A stretch of 64,000 bases of DNA from Baylisascaris procyonis (GCA_037389465.1 JAZARR010000098.1:1-64000), one strand, 5' to 3'; shown: positions 46,690 through 60,400, counted from the first letter of the stretch. Notes: a model not told the origin generated them from the letters alone. A program made the numbers and translations.

Positions 46690-49600
46690 GGGTGGGAACG
46701 AGGCGAATCGTGTCGAATCGGGTTAAGCCGGGCCAAATCGGGTCGCATCGAGCCATGTCGGGTCGGTTCCAGCCGAATCGGGTCAAATCGTGTCGAATCG
46801 GGTCGGATACAGCCGAATCGAGTCGAACTGAGTCGAATCGGGTCAAATCTTGTGGGAACCAGGCGAATCCTGTCGAATCGGGTTAAGCCGGGCCGAATCG
46901 GGTCAAATAGAGTCGGGACGGGTCGGAACCAGCGCAATCGAGTCGAACTGAACCGGATCGGGTCAAATCGGGTCGGATCCAGGCGATTGTGGTCAAATCG
47001 GGTGGAAACCAGGCGAATCGTGTCGAATCGGGTTAAGCCGGGCCGAATCGGGTCGGATCCGGCCATATCCTGTCGGATCCAGCCAGATCGGGGTCGGTTT
47101 CAGCCGAACCGGATCGAACCGGCTCGAATCGAATCGAATCGAGTCGGATCCGGCGAAATCGATTCGGGTCGATGCAGTCGAGTAGAGCGGAACCGGGCCA
47201 AATCGGGTCGGATTCGGCCAAATCGATTCGGGTCGATGCAGTCGTATCGAGCCGAATCGGGTCGGATGCAGCCGAATCGTGTCAAATCTTGTGGGAACCA
47301 GGCGAATCGTGTCGATTCGGGTGAAGCCAGGCCGGATCGGGTCGGATCCAGCCAAATCGGGTCGGTTCCTGCCGAATCGGGTTCAATCGGATCGAACCGA
47401 ACCGAATCGGGTCGAATTGAGCGGAATCCAGCCGAATCGGGTTAAGCCGGGCCGAGTCGGGTCGGATCGAGCCATATCGGGTCGAATCCAGCCGAATCGG
47501 ATCAGATCCGGTCGAATCGGGCCGAATCCAGCCGAATCGGGTCAAATCGAGAAGAAAGTTGCCGAATCGGGTCGAGTCGGGACGGACCTCGGATCCAGCC
47601 GAATCGGGTCAAATCGGGCGGAATCCAGGCGAATCTGTCGAGTCGGGTCAAACCGGGCGGAGTCGGGTCGGATCCGGCCAAATTGGGTCGGTTCCTGCCG
47701 AATGGGGTCAGGTCGAGTCGAATCGGGTCGAATCGAGCCGGATCCAGCCGAATCGGGTCGAATCGAGTCGAGCTGAGCCGAGTCGGGTCGAATCGGGTCG
47801 GATCCAGGCGATTGGGGTCAAATTGGGCGGAAACCAGGCGAATCGTGTCGAATCGGGTTAAGCCGGGCCGAATCGGGTCGGATCCGGCCATACCTTGTCG
47901 GATCCAGCCAGATCGGGGTCGGTTGCAGCCGAATCGGGTCGAGCCTGGTCGAATCGAGTCGAATCGAGTCGGATCCGGCGAAACCGATTCGGGTCGATGC
48001 AGTCGTATCGAGCCGAATCGAGTCGGATCGGGTCGAATGGGGTCAAACCAAGCCGAATCGGGTCCAATCGAATGGAGTCGGGCCGAATCGGGCCGGATCC
48101 AGCCGAATCGGGTCGAATCGGATCGAACCGAACCGAATCGGGTCGGATCGAGCGGAATCCAGCCGAATCGGGAAAAACCGAGTCGGATCGGGTCGGATCC
48201 AGCCAAATCGGGTCGGTTCCTGCCGAATCGGGTCCAATCGAATGGAATCGGGCCGAATCGGGCCGGATCCGGCCGAATCGGCTCGGGTCCAGCCGAACCG
48301 GTCAAATCGGGTGGAAACCAGGCGAATCGTGTCGAATCGGGTTAAGCCGGGTCGAATCGGGTCAAATCGGGTCGGATCTGGCCAAATCTATTCGGGTCGA
48401 TCCAGTCGAGTCGAGCGGAATCAAGTCAAATCGGGTCGAATGGGGCGAAACCGGACCGAATAGGGTCGGTTCCAGCCGAATCGGGTCAAATCGGGTGGGA
48501 ACCAGGCGAACCGTGTCGAGTCGGATCAAGCCGGGCCGAATCGGATCCGGTGAAGCCGAGTCCAGTAGAACTGAATCGAATCGGGTCGAACCTGGTCGGA
48601 TCCAGCCGAATCGGGTCAGATCGGGTGGGATCCAGGCGAATCGTGTCGAATCGGGTTAAACCGGGCCGAATCGGGTCGAACCGGATCGGATCGGGTCGAA
48701 TCGAGTCGAACCGGGTCGGATCCAGCCGAATGGGGTTGGATCCAGCCGAATCGGGTCAAATCGGGTTGGAACTAACCGAATCGTGTCGAATTTGGCGAAA
48801 CCGTGCCGAATCGGGTCGGATCGAGCCATATCGGTTCGGATCCAGCCGAATCGGGTCGGATCCAGCCGAACCGGGTCGAATCGTGTCGAATCGGGTCGGA
48901 TCCGGTCGAATCGAGCCGAGTCCAGCCGAATCGGATCAAATCGAGTCGAAATTTGCCGAATCGCGTCCAGTCGGGACGGATCGGGTCTGATCCAGCCGAC
49001 TCGAGTCGGATGCGGCCAAATCGGATCGAGTGGAGTCGAATCGAGTCGGATCCGGTCGAATCGGGTCAAATCGGGTGGGAGCCAGGCGAATCGTGTCGAA
49101 TCGGGTTAAGCCGAGCCGAATCGGGCCGGATCCAGCCGAATCGGGTCGAGTCGAATCGAGCCGAATCAAGCCGAGTCGGATCAAATCGAGTCGGGTCGGG
49201 TCGGATGCAGCCGAATCGAGTCGAACTGAACCGAATCGGGTCAAATAGGGTCGGGTCCGGCCGAATCGGGTCGAATGGAGTCGAATCAGTTCGGATATGG
49301 CCAAATCTGTTACGGTCGATCCAGTCGAATCGAGCGGAATCAAGTCGGATCGGGTCGAATGGGGTCAAACCGGACCGAATCGGGTCGGTGCAGCCGAGTC
49401 GTGGAGAGTCGTTTCGAATCGGGTCGAACCTTGACGAATCGGGCCGAATCCGGTCGAAAGTTGCCGAATCGGGTCGAATCGGGACGGATCGGGTCGGATT
49501 CAGCCGAATCGGGTCAAATCGAATCGAACCGAACCGAATCCAGTCGAGGCGCGCCGAATCCACCCGAATCGGGTCAAATCGAGTCGAACCGGGTCGGATC

Positions 49601-51560
49601 CAGCGGAGTTGAGTCGGATACAGCCAAATCGGATCGAGTCGGATCCGGTGGAATCGAGCCGAACCCAGCCGAATCGGATCAAATCGAGTCGAAATTTGCC
49701 GAATCGCGTCCAATCGGGACGGATCGGGTCGGATCCAGCCGAATCGGGTCAAATCGGGTGGAAACCAGGCGATTGTGGTCAAATCGGGTTAAGCCGGGCC
49801 AAATCGGGTCGCATGGAGCCATATCGGGTCGGTTCCAGCCGAATCGGGTCAAATCGTGTCGAATCGGGTCGGATACAGCCGAATCGAGTCGAACTGAGTC
49901 GAATCGGGTCAAGTCTTGTGGGAACCAGGCGAATCCTGTCGAATCGGGTTAAGCCGGGCCGAATCGGGTCAAATAGAGTCGGGACGGGTCGGAACCAGCG
50001 CAATCGAGTCGAACTGAACCGGATCGGGTCAAATCGGGTCGGATCCAGGCGATTGTGGTCAAATCGGGTGGAAACCAGGCGAATCGTGTCGAATCGGGTT
50101 AAGCCGGGCCGAATCGGGTCGGATCCGGCCATATCTTGTCGGATCCAGCCAGATCGGGGTCGGTTTCAGCCGAACCGGATCGAACCGGCTCGAATCGAAT
50201 CGAATCGAGTCGGATCCGGCGAAATCGATTCGGGTCGATGCAGTCGAGTAGAGCGGAACCGGGCCAAATCGGGTCGGATTCGGCCAAATCGATTCGGGTC
50301 GATGCAGTCGTATCGAGCCGAATCGGGTCGGATCCAGCCGAATCGTGTCAAATCGGGTGGGAACCAGGCGAATCGTGTCGATTCGGGTGAAGCCAGGCCG
50401 GATCGGGTCGGATCCAGCCAAATCGGGTCGGTTCCTGCCGAATCGGGTTCAATCGGATCGAACCGAACCGAATCGGGTCGAATTGAGCGGAATCCAGCCG
50501 AATCGGGTTAAGCCGGGCCGAGTCGGGTCGGATCGAGCCATATCGGGTCGAATCCAGCCGAATCGGATCAGATTCGGCCGAATCGGGTCGAATCCAACCG
50601 AGTCCAGTCGGATACAGCCAAATCGGATCGAGTCGAGTCCAATCGAGTCGGATCCGGTCGAATCGGGCCGAATCCAGCCGAATCGGGTCAAATCGAGAAG
50701 AAAGTTGCCGAATCGGGTCGAGTCGGGACGGACCTCGGATCCAGCCGAATCGGGTCAAATCGGGCGGAAACCAGGCGAATCTGTCGAGTCGGGTCAAACC
50801 GGGCGGAGTCGGGTCTGATCCGGCCAAATTGGGTCGGTTCCTGCCGAATGGGGTCAGGTCGAGTCGAATCTTTTTCGAATCGAGCCGGATCCAGCCGAAT
50901 CGGGTCGAATCGAGTCGAGCTGAGCCGAGTCGGGTCAAATCGGGTCGGATCCAGGCGATTGGGGTCAAATTGGGCGGAAACCAGGCGAATCGTGTCGAAT
51001 CGGGTTAAGCCGGGCCGAATCGGGTCGGATCCGGCCATACCTTGTCGGATCCAGCCAGATCGGGGTCGGTTGCAGCCGAATCGGGTCGAGCCTGGTCGAA
51101 TCGAGTCGAATCGAGTCGGATCCGGCGAAACCGATTCGGGTCGATGCAGTCGTATCGAGCCGAATCGAGTCGGATCGGGTCGAATGGGGTCAAACCGAGC
51201 CGAATCGGGTCCAATCGAATGGAGTCGGGCCGAATCGGGCCGGATCCAGCCGAATCGGGTCGAATCGGATCGAACCGAACCGAATCGGGTCGGATCGAGC
51301 CAAATCGGGTCGGTTCCTGCCGAATCGGGTCCAATCGAATGGAATCGGGCCGAATCGGGCCGGATCCGGCCGAATCGGCTCGGGTCCAGCCGAACCGGTC
51401 AAATCGGGTGGAAACCAGGCGAATCGTGTCGAATCGGGCTAAGCCGGGTCGAATCGGGTCAAATCGGGTCGGATCTGGCCAAATCTATTCGGGTCGATCC
51501 AGTCGAGTCGAGCGGAATCAAGTCGGATCGGGTCGAATGGGGCGAAACCGGACCGAATAG
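46690..51560 (+). repeat. Higher-order repeat 2: about 1.6 copies, period 3.07-3.15 kb
   Basis: CAGCCGAACCGGATCGAACC occurs at 47101 and 50167 (offset 3066). Further right the offset becomes 3147 (47895 and 51042) because about 80 bp is inserted in the second copy near 50570-50650. It contains blocks also found at the end of higher-order repeat 1, so the two families share ancestry. Edges are approximate. Confidence 0.85.
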
Positions 51561-53990
51561 GGTCGGTTCCAGCCGAGTCGGGTCGAGTCGGATCAAACCG
51601 AACCAAGTCGCTCGAAATCCGGCAGAATGGGGTCGAATCTGGTCGGATCCAGCCGAATCGCGTCGGTTCCGGCCGAATCTGGTGAAATCGGATCGAATCG
51701 GGTCGAATAGAGCCGAATCCAGCCGAATCGGGTCAAACCGGGTGGGAACCAGGCAAATCGTGTCGAATCGGGTTAAGCCGGGCCGAATCGGGTCGGATCG
51801 AGCCAAATCTGGTCGAATGGAGTCGAATGGGGTCGAATCCAGCCGAATCGAGTCGGGTCTGATCGAACAGAACGGAATCGAGTAGGATCGGGTCGGATCC
51901 AGCCGAATCGCGTCAAATCGGGTCGGATCCAGACGAATCGGATCGGATTCGGCCGAGTGGGGTCGGATCCAGCCGAGTCGAATCGGGTCGATCCAGTGGA
52001 ATCGAGCGGAATCGAGTCGGATCGGGTCGAATGGGGTGAAACTGGGCCGCATGGTGTCGGTTCCGACCGAGTCGGGTCGAGTCGGATCAAACCGAACCAA
52101 ATCGCTCCAGATCCGGCCGAATGGGGTCGAGTCGGGTCGGATCCAGCCGAATCGGGTCGAGTCGAGTCGAATCTGGTCGAACCTTGACGAATCGGGTCGA
52201 GTCTCAAAAGTTCCCGAGTCGCTTCGAATCGAGCCGAGTCCACCGGAATCGGGTCGAGTCGAGTCGAGTCGGGTCGGATCCAGCCGAATCGGGTCGAATC
52301 GGATCCAACCGAACCGAATGCAGTCGAATCGAGCCGATTCAAGAAGGATCTTGTCAAATCGAGTCGGGTCGGGTCGGATCCAGCCGAATCGGGTCGAACG
52401 GAGTCGAATGGGGTCGGATCCGGCGAAATCGATTCGGGTCGATCCAGTGGAATCGAGCGGAGTCGAGTCGGACCGGGTCGAATGGGGTCAAACTGGGCCG
52501 AGTCGGGTCGGTTCCGACCGAGTCGGGTCGGGTCGTGTCGAATCGGGTCAAACCTTGACGAATCGGGTCGAATCGAGTCGAAAGTTGCCGAATCGGTTCG
52601 AATCGAGCCCAGTCCACCGGAGTCGGGTCGAATCGAGTCGAGTCGGGTCGGATCCAGCCGAGTCGGGTCGAATCGGATCCAACCGAACCGAATGCAGTCG
52701 AATCGAGCCGAATCAAGAAGGATCTTGTCAAATCGATTCGGATCGGGTCGGATCCAGCCGAATCGAGTCGAATCGGATCCAACGGAACCGAATCCAGTCG
52801 AGTCGCGCCGAATCCACGCGAACCGGGTCAAATCGAGTCGAGCCTTGCCGAATCGGGCCGAATCGAGCCGGATCCAGAAGAATCGGGTCGAATCGAGTCG
52901 AATCGAACCGATCCGAGTCGAGTCGGATCACATCCAGCCAAATCAGGTCAAATCGGGACGGATCGGGTCGGATCGTGTCGAATCGGGTCGAACCCGATCG
53001 GATCGTGTCTAATCTAGTCGAACCGTGCCGGATCCAGCCGAATCGGACCGGATTCGGCCGAATCGGGTCGGATCCAGCCGAACCGGACCGGATCCAGCCA
53101 GATCGGGTCGGAACGGGCCGAATCGGGTCGAGTCGAGTCTTCCAGCGGAATCGGGTCTAGTCGAACGAAGCCGAACGAATCGTGTCGAATCGAGTCGATT
53201 CGGGCCCGACCCAGCCGAGTGGGGTGGAATCGAGTGGAATCGTGTCGAATCCGGCGAAATCGGGTCGAATCGGTTCGAACCGAACCGGACCGAGTCGAAT
53301 CGGATCGGATCCAGCCGAATCGGGTCAAATCGAGTCGGGTCGGTTCGGATCCAGCCGAATCCAGTCGAACTGAATCCAATCGGGTCGAATGGGGTGGGAT
53401 CCAGCCGAGTCGGGTCAAATCGGGTCGGATACAGGCGAATCGTGTCGAATCGGGTAAAACCGGTCCAAGTCGGATCGGATCCAGCCGAGTCTGGTCGAAT
53501 CGAGTCGGATCGGGTCGATGCGGGTTGAATCAGGTCGGTTTCGGCCCAATCGGGCCGAATCGTGTCGTATCGGGTCGAACCGGATCGAAAACGATCAAAT
53601 CGAGTCGAACCGGGTCCGATCCAGCCAAATCGGTCGGATCCGGCCGAATTGAGCCGAATCGACTCGAGTCGAGCCGAATCCAGCCGAATCGGGTCGAATC
53701 GCGTCGAATCGGGTCGAACCAGGCCCAGTCGACTAGAATCGAGTCAAATCGGGCCAAATCTGGCTGAATCGGGTCGGATCGGATCGAACCGAACCGAATC
53801 GTTCCGAATCTGGCCGAATGGGGTCGAATCGGGTCGGATCCAGCCGAATCGGGTCGAATCGTTTGAAACCGAACCGAGCCGACCCGAATCGAGTCATGTC
53901 GAGTCGAACCTAACCGACTCCAGCCGAATCGTTTCGAGCCGGATCGAACCGAACCAAACCGAACCGAATCGGGCCGAATCGGGCCGAATT

Positions 53991-54400
53991 CTTGTCGAAT
54001 CAAGCCGAATCGAACTGTATCGGGTCGAGTCGGATCGAACCGAACCGAATCGAACTGAATCGATCCTATTCGAGTAGAGTCGAGTCGAGTCGAGTAAAAT
54101 TGAGTCGAATCGAGTCGGATCGGGTCGAATCGGATCGAACCGAACCAAACCGAACCGAATCGGGCCGAATCGGGTCGAGTCGGGCCAAATCGGGTCGAAT
54201 CGAGCCGAATCGGGTCGAATTCTTGTCGAATCAAGCCGAATCGAACTGTATCGGGTCGAGTCGGATCGAACCGAACCGAATCGAACTGAATCGATCCTAT
54301 TCGAGTAGAGTCGAATCGAGTCGAATAAAATTGAGTCGAATCGAGTCGGATCGGGTCGAATCGGATCGAACCGAACCGAATCGGATCGAACCGAACCGAA
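53991..54400 (+). repeat. 231-bp tandem duplication at the right end of the satellite
   Basis: CTTGTCGAATCAAGCCGAATC at 53991 recurs at 54222, with the following ATCGATCCTATTCGAGTAGAG also repeated. The period is not a multiple of 5, so an indel has broken the register. Confidence 0.88.
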
Positions 54401-54464
54401 TCGAACCGAATCGAATCGAGCAGAATCGGCTCGAATCGAATCGACTCAAATCGAATCCGATCGA

Positions 54465-57400
54465 GCATTGCAGGCCCCATCATAGTCCTCAAAACATATC
54501 GAAAAGAGAAATGTAAAAATAAAGCCATCTGAAACTTTCGGTCTCGGCAAGATGTTTTCATTCTGCGTGTTAGTTTGTCAAGAGTAAATTCATCCAACAT
54601 TAAACGTTCATACATTTTTAACGAATACTGTTCGGTGAGCAAGTCAGGTAATTTGCGCTTTTACCAACTTTGACCGCTAAATATAAAAGGCTTGCGAGCT
54701 AATTTTGATTGCTATCCTATCATTTCTGCTTGGAAGCAATAATTGTGGAAGTGTCTGCAGATGATGAGACCATATGTAAGGAACAGGCAACTATTTTATT
54801 GAATAAAAAGGCGGTCTTTCCTTTTTTCCCTTCCTTTCAATAGCATTTTTTCTAGATATTCGACATTCGGAAAAAGTGGCCTTGCTTTATGAAAACACGC
54901 TCTTTTCAAAACGTTTCCAGTCTTTCCCTATTGTCATAAGAGATAATTTGTTCACGATTTTATTGTCTATTCAGGTGTAATCTAGCTTATCTCCCTTGAG
55001 TAGTTTAATGACAGCTATGTTTTAATTTAGTTGACAAGACATAAGGAAACGAATTATCGCGAGAGCAGTTTCATTTCCTTGGCAAAGTCTTGGACAAGTA
55101 TCAAAGCCTCATATGGAAGTATAGTAGATTTCAACTTCGGTATTTCCGATTTCCAGAAAGTATAGCTACAAGGCGCTGTAATAGTTGTTTTGCGGGCGCA
55201 GCTTTAGAAATCACCCTGATCCTTGGTGTTCTTCGGAGATAGAAGTTAGTTGTCACTTGACTATCCTGAGTTTGCTAAAGAGATAATGAGAGTAGCGTAT
55301 GGGGCCCTTAGAAGGAAAAACCCGTTCATTCTTTGCGGAATAGCTTTCCGGCTGATCAGTATTAAAATACTGAGTATTTCAGACTGCTTTTGAGCAGACC
55401 ACTCATCAATTTCTATTTCGCCTGAACTAAAGGTCATGCGACCTTTAGCTTGCAAGGTGAGTTCGATCTTTGGTGCCCTTTTAATACGAGTTTCTTTCCC
55501 GAGCATATTGAGAAGCTTCTATAGATTTTAGCGTCATAATTCTCGTGCTCGCCTTATGGAACTGAGGTGAGGAGGTGCTCAAAAATTCTGGGCTATTATC
55601 CCTATTACTCTTTCCGTTATATGGCGGCGAAAACCTGAGTCGCCTCGCTGTCGCAGTTCTCACCTGAGGTGACGGTTTTCTCACATTTCTTCCCATTAAG
55701 CATGAGCTTTTTATTATCAGCCTTATTTCTAAGCTCTAGTTTTTGTCCGGGTGCTCAAGCTCTAGTATTTCTGAATAATATTTCTATAAGAACTGTGATA
55801 TATGAGCAGATAGAAGCGTTTTCTTGACATTTCTTAGAAATGCTGCTGTCAATAAAAACGCTCTCTTTTGTTAAGACTTGAGATAATGTTTTGGCATCTA
55901 TTAGTGAAGTTCCCAATCAAAAAGTGGAAGAAACTACTCCATGAATTGTCGTTTATTCACTTCGTCTGCCCATTGTTCAGTGCTTTTCGATGATTGATCG
56001 ATTTGATGGAGTTGAATAGTAGCCACAATGGCATTGTAGCGTAAGAGTACTGCTGGGCTGCTGCATCAATGAGGCAGCTCATTTCAACTTTCTCGCACCT
56101 GTTTTATATGCGTTTCACCTGAGCGACCTTCCTACATCAGGCATTTCAAAGTTTTTCTCATTGAATATTAGTGTGAATTCTTTTATTTGAAGTGTTCAGT
56201 AACACTCAAGCATTGCATCATTTGTTCTGCTATACTAAAGCAACTGCCACATTATGTGCTAGTCGCTGATGCTGCGTTTCGTGAAATGAATTGCTCGGCA
56301 ACTGAAATAAACATGCTGCGCTGAAACATTTCTGCAGCAAATGTCAATTCCTTTTGTGTATGAGATCTAGAAAAGATTGCTTGTCATCGATATGCATTAC
56401 AGGGCCATCTAGAAATCATCATATTGCATCTTTGGCGCACATTTAGATCGAACAGCCAACCGCAAAGATTAGCACTCTCGACAAGACTGTCGGTCAAACA
56501 CGTGGCACGAACGATAGCGTCGGCGAACATACAAGCGCTTGTTGAGCCATGCCAACTTATAGACCACTATGAAAACCAATCATCACCGTCGACTAGCGAC
56601 AAGAAAGCTTTCATATTTGTTAGAGAATGATTCATCAGCAATAAAACGGCTCATTTACGTCAATGGAGCGATGGGCGGAAAGTGAAGATTTTTATATGAT
56701 CAAAACAAACTTCATATATTTTGCTAAAGTAGAATTTATACCAATATCTCGAGCTGTAACTATGTAATCGCTATATGCCGCTGATCTTTAGTGTGGTTGA
56801 GAAATGATCAAGTCAAATAAGCACGTGCTGCAAAGAAATAAGAAATTGTTGAGGCTTCGGAGATGTTCGCATGATCAATTCGAAGATATTTGGGAATTTA
56901 AGAAGCCGATATAACTCAAGCTGGTTTTAAAAGCGGATTCAATTCGATCCTATGGAATTTTCAGTGTCGCCATTTCATGTAACTCATTCGCAGCGCTGCA
57001 TAATTTAGAGCAATTGAACTCGCCAGAGTAGCTTATGCAAACTCCACGAAACTGCAACAAATCACTTGCTCACCTTTGCAAGCAAACTCAGCACCGTTTA
57101 AGCGTCATCGAAATTTATTATCATATATATCGCTGAAGAAATTTGAATCCACACTTGGGACATAGGAATTGCAACAGCACCAAAGTGATTGGAACTTTTT
57201 TAATCGTTGCTATTGAGGAAACTTAGTGAAAACAGTAGCAGTTCTCGTTCAGCCACAATTCAGAGTTTTCGTTATCCGAGTTCCAATAACCGTAATGTTT
57301 TCGGTTGCTTTGCCACGATTAAAACCGGAATAACTGGCGAAGTAATTCCCGCTACACTCGGCGAAGGAAAAAGAAGCCTAACTGTGGTCGAAATGCAAAA

Positions 57401-60400
57401 CCAGTGGAGTTCGCCACCGAATTCTTCAGTGGCGAACTCTTACTTTACTGAGTGAGAAATCTCAATTACTGACAACTTAATAAAATTCCCACGGGGGAAA
57501 ACTTTTCGTGGCCATAGGTGAGAAAGTTTCATTGAAAGTTTTGCAAATTTCGGAATCCATCTGAACCGATTTGTGAGAGTTGCCAATTCGAATGACATGT
57601 GGTCACGTTTTTCTCGTTCCAGGTAGAAATCCGCAGACTTAATTTTATAGACGCAATGCAGCCCTTGCGTTTCGCCGTTGGTTATAAAATATAGAGCTCT
57701 TTGATGTGCTATAACGATGCCGATTTTTAATCGCCATTGAAAGAGTTGAAATCGTTAAGATTTTTAAAAATTCTTGATTTATGCAAATTGCATGGAATAA
57801 GCTATGAGTTGGGAATGGAATTTGCATGGAATATACGCCCAGCTACCAATGAATGTGATTTTCTATTGTTTTCGCTGAAAAAATTGCGTCTAAAAAAAGA
57901 GCATTGTCCATGGTAAAGAATTGTTTGTACTCCTCTACACCGATAATTCTTTGAGACCGTACGGGTGCTTTGTTCTCCACATTTCCTTATCATGTAAGGA
58001 TTCTCCCCATTTACCAGATTTCAGGTTCCCCGTGACTCTCTGTTCGTTTTTTTGATAAAAATTATTGTTGCCGAAAGATTGCATAACGCAGGTTTCGGTG
58101 AGGTCGTGCTCAGATGACCTGTTTTCGTGTACGGATAACCGCTTCGACTTCGAAACTAGCGATGATGCCGACGCTTATCGTAAAGGATTGCACAAGTGAA
58201 AGTTTCAGAATTCCGTTCATTTTCATTGTTCAGTCTGTCCATTCAGCTTCAAATATGCTCTAAATTTTTTCCAAACATTTGAATATGGTCAGAGACTGCG
58301 GTTAGCTGAGTTGTGTTTTTATGTACGGCATATTGACAAGAAAAATCTTTATTTACACGAGCGATTTTTTGGCCAAGCTATCAGTTCGCAAGTGCCCATG
58401 CTTTATTATATAGTGCGAACGTTTGGTTGCTGATTACTAAGGTGAACAAAGTTGCAAAAAAGACTTTGCCTGCCACCTTTTGTGATCTTGTTTATGCTTA
58501 GCGTGTATTGCCGTTGTTTGATGTAGCAAAGGAAGTTAACTTCGTCGAATATGTGACTGAGACCTTTGTAGTCCTGATCGGATTCATTTCCTATTACCTT
58601 CGAGAAAATTTCATCCTTCTTCATTATAGAAAGACTTTTACGGCGATGTTATGCGGATAGCTTCTCAAAGTAAAATCACTCTATAAGGTGCTTGCTTCCC
58701 TGAAATAATTAAATCACCAATATTTTTCAGCCTATTCTTATAAACATGATGTACAAAAGGGTGGCGAATCGTTTCCGGTCATATATAGAAATGTAGACGC
58801 GAATTAAGCGCTAAAGATTTCTGTACGCGAGGATCGTTTGATAAATGTGTTGCTCAATCGTGAACAGTTGCCACTGACACGAATGTGGTGTTCATTTTGA
58901 ACTCATTGATTAGGCTCGCCTAGCTAGATACGCACCTCTGACAACATTTCGTAGTGCGATTCGTTGACGCTCCTCAGCGAGCCGACCACGAACAGCCACA
59001 CTCACTCACGCTATCCTACCAATCTAACTTATCTCATCCTATTCATTTATACTCTTTCAATTTGCACCTCTCATTATATGGGCATAATCCTATCAGTGAT
59101 CTAATTATTCTCTGTTTAAGTGCAATTTCATATTTGCTAAAATCGTCTAAGCAATGAAATGACTTAAGTCGTATTTGCTTAGCTTCACTGGAAGTTCGAT
59201 CAGTGGCGGTTTTTCCGCATATAACTCACTTATCATTTACAATCGAACACGCCTCTCTATGTGTTTTGTGCCGCTGTACTAGGTTTGTTTCTCAGCTTAT
59301 AAATGAGGCGCTGAATTGGTGTCTCTATACTGAGAGTATTGTTTTGTGTTGATCGAATTTCAGGCATTTTCATTGGCTGAAGGTTGTTTGTTTGCAGCAC
59401 ATATAGATTGCGACGCATTGCGGTGTTTGCAACAAAAGCAGAAGTTGCTTCCTAACGGTCACCATTTTTTCAATTACTCAAAACCGTTGGATTAATTTCT
59501 CAAAGAAACGTCCTCGCGTGTGATCAGTTTTCACACTGCTCCATTTGCGAAACTGCTTATGGCGATATATTATATAATCTTGAGCCTCAAGCCTCTGATG
59601 CGCGAAAACTTCGTTCGTTCAAAAATTTGGAGCCCTGTCATTGCTGCTATTCACGCTTAAAAACGAGTGCATCCAGATGTCATTGCTCAGATCGTCGTTG
59701 CCCGAACTTTTGGTCCTACAAATTTCGTAGAACTTTTGGTTTTTCGAACCACTTATGCTTGGAGTTCGGGTGAGCACTTCGATGGCACATGGAATCGGGG
59801 GTACGCTGTTTTCCTAGAACCAGACTCAGGAACTCCGAACAGATTTGGTGTCTTCGGCATGTTTCTGTATTCGCGCAGAGCTCTGTGGTCCCCCGAAACA
59901 GGAGCTCTTAAAAAAATCTTTGCAGAGGCACACATTAGCCGGGTCTGCGCTTCAGTTACTCTTCACGCTGATCTCAACGTTGAGTCATTGAGATGTTAAA
60001 TGGAAACATAGTGATCACCATAACGCACACCTGTCTTACGAATTTTCAAGGTCACAGAGCATCAATTTCAACTGCAACTATAATTCCTCAAGTGCGCAAA
60101 AAATCACATGTTTTTGCAGTCAGTTAAGTTAGTTTTATCCTTGGCGGTATGCACAGAAAGCGAAATTTTCGCGGAATGTTTATATTCCCTCTGCTATGAG
60201 GTTGAAATTTGACCAGTTCATCGTTTTTTCTATTGCTGGCTAATAAAGTGTAAGATCAGAAAGGCAACGGAGAATATGAAAATGCATTTTATGCCACAAT
60301 TCTTTATTTGACTCCATCATAAAAAATTAATTTCTCAGATCAAGGAGACTGTGAGATGTATTGCAGTGGATCGATGAGTAATATATTTTGATGCTGCATA

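Larger units (their letters stand above)
31256..54464 (+). repeat. Pentamer satellite, right arm (TCGRR orientation)
   Basis: About 23.2 kb of pentamers in a nearly unbroken 5-bp register. The commonest are TCGAA, TCGGG, TCGGA and TCGAG, with recurrent variants CCGAA, TCAAA and TCCAG. A frequent compound is TCGGATCCAGCCGAATCGGG. CpG occurs about once per pentamer. Both strands are almost free of stop codons, which explains the many overlapping ORFs with RIESN-like or IRFDS-like pentapeptide patterns; none is called as a gene. The array ends at ATCGAGCATTG near 54464. Confidence 0.97.

Noticed and set aside
29093..54464. Dozens of overlapping ORFs on both strands, up to 370 codons, with Arg/Ser/Asn/Glu-rich pentapeptide patterns
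   Set aside because: They follow from a stop-free 5-bp repeat, appear in all frames on both strands, have no conserved starts, and break at indels between repeat copies. Not genes.
29093..54464. CRISPR-like regular repeats
   Set aside because: Repeats are contiguous, with no spacers and no cas genes; the host is a eukaryote.
29093..54464. Telomere
   Set aside because: The nematode telomere unit TTAGGC is absent, and ordinary DNA continues on both sides.
53530..54642. Minus-strand frame with about 60 non-repeat residues running into the satellite
   Set aside because: The unique part has no recognisable motif, and the rest is satellite translation; an ordinary chance frame joined to a stop-poor array explains it.
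59298..59370. TATAAATGAGGCGCTGAATTGGTGTCT as another family promoter
   Set aside because: It lacks the GAATTC and GACGTTT boxes, the initiator is not at +36, and the resemblance after TATA is weak.
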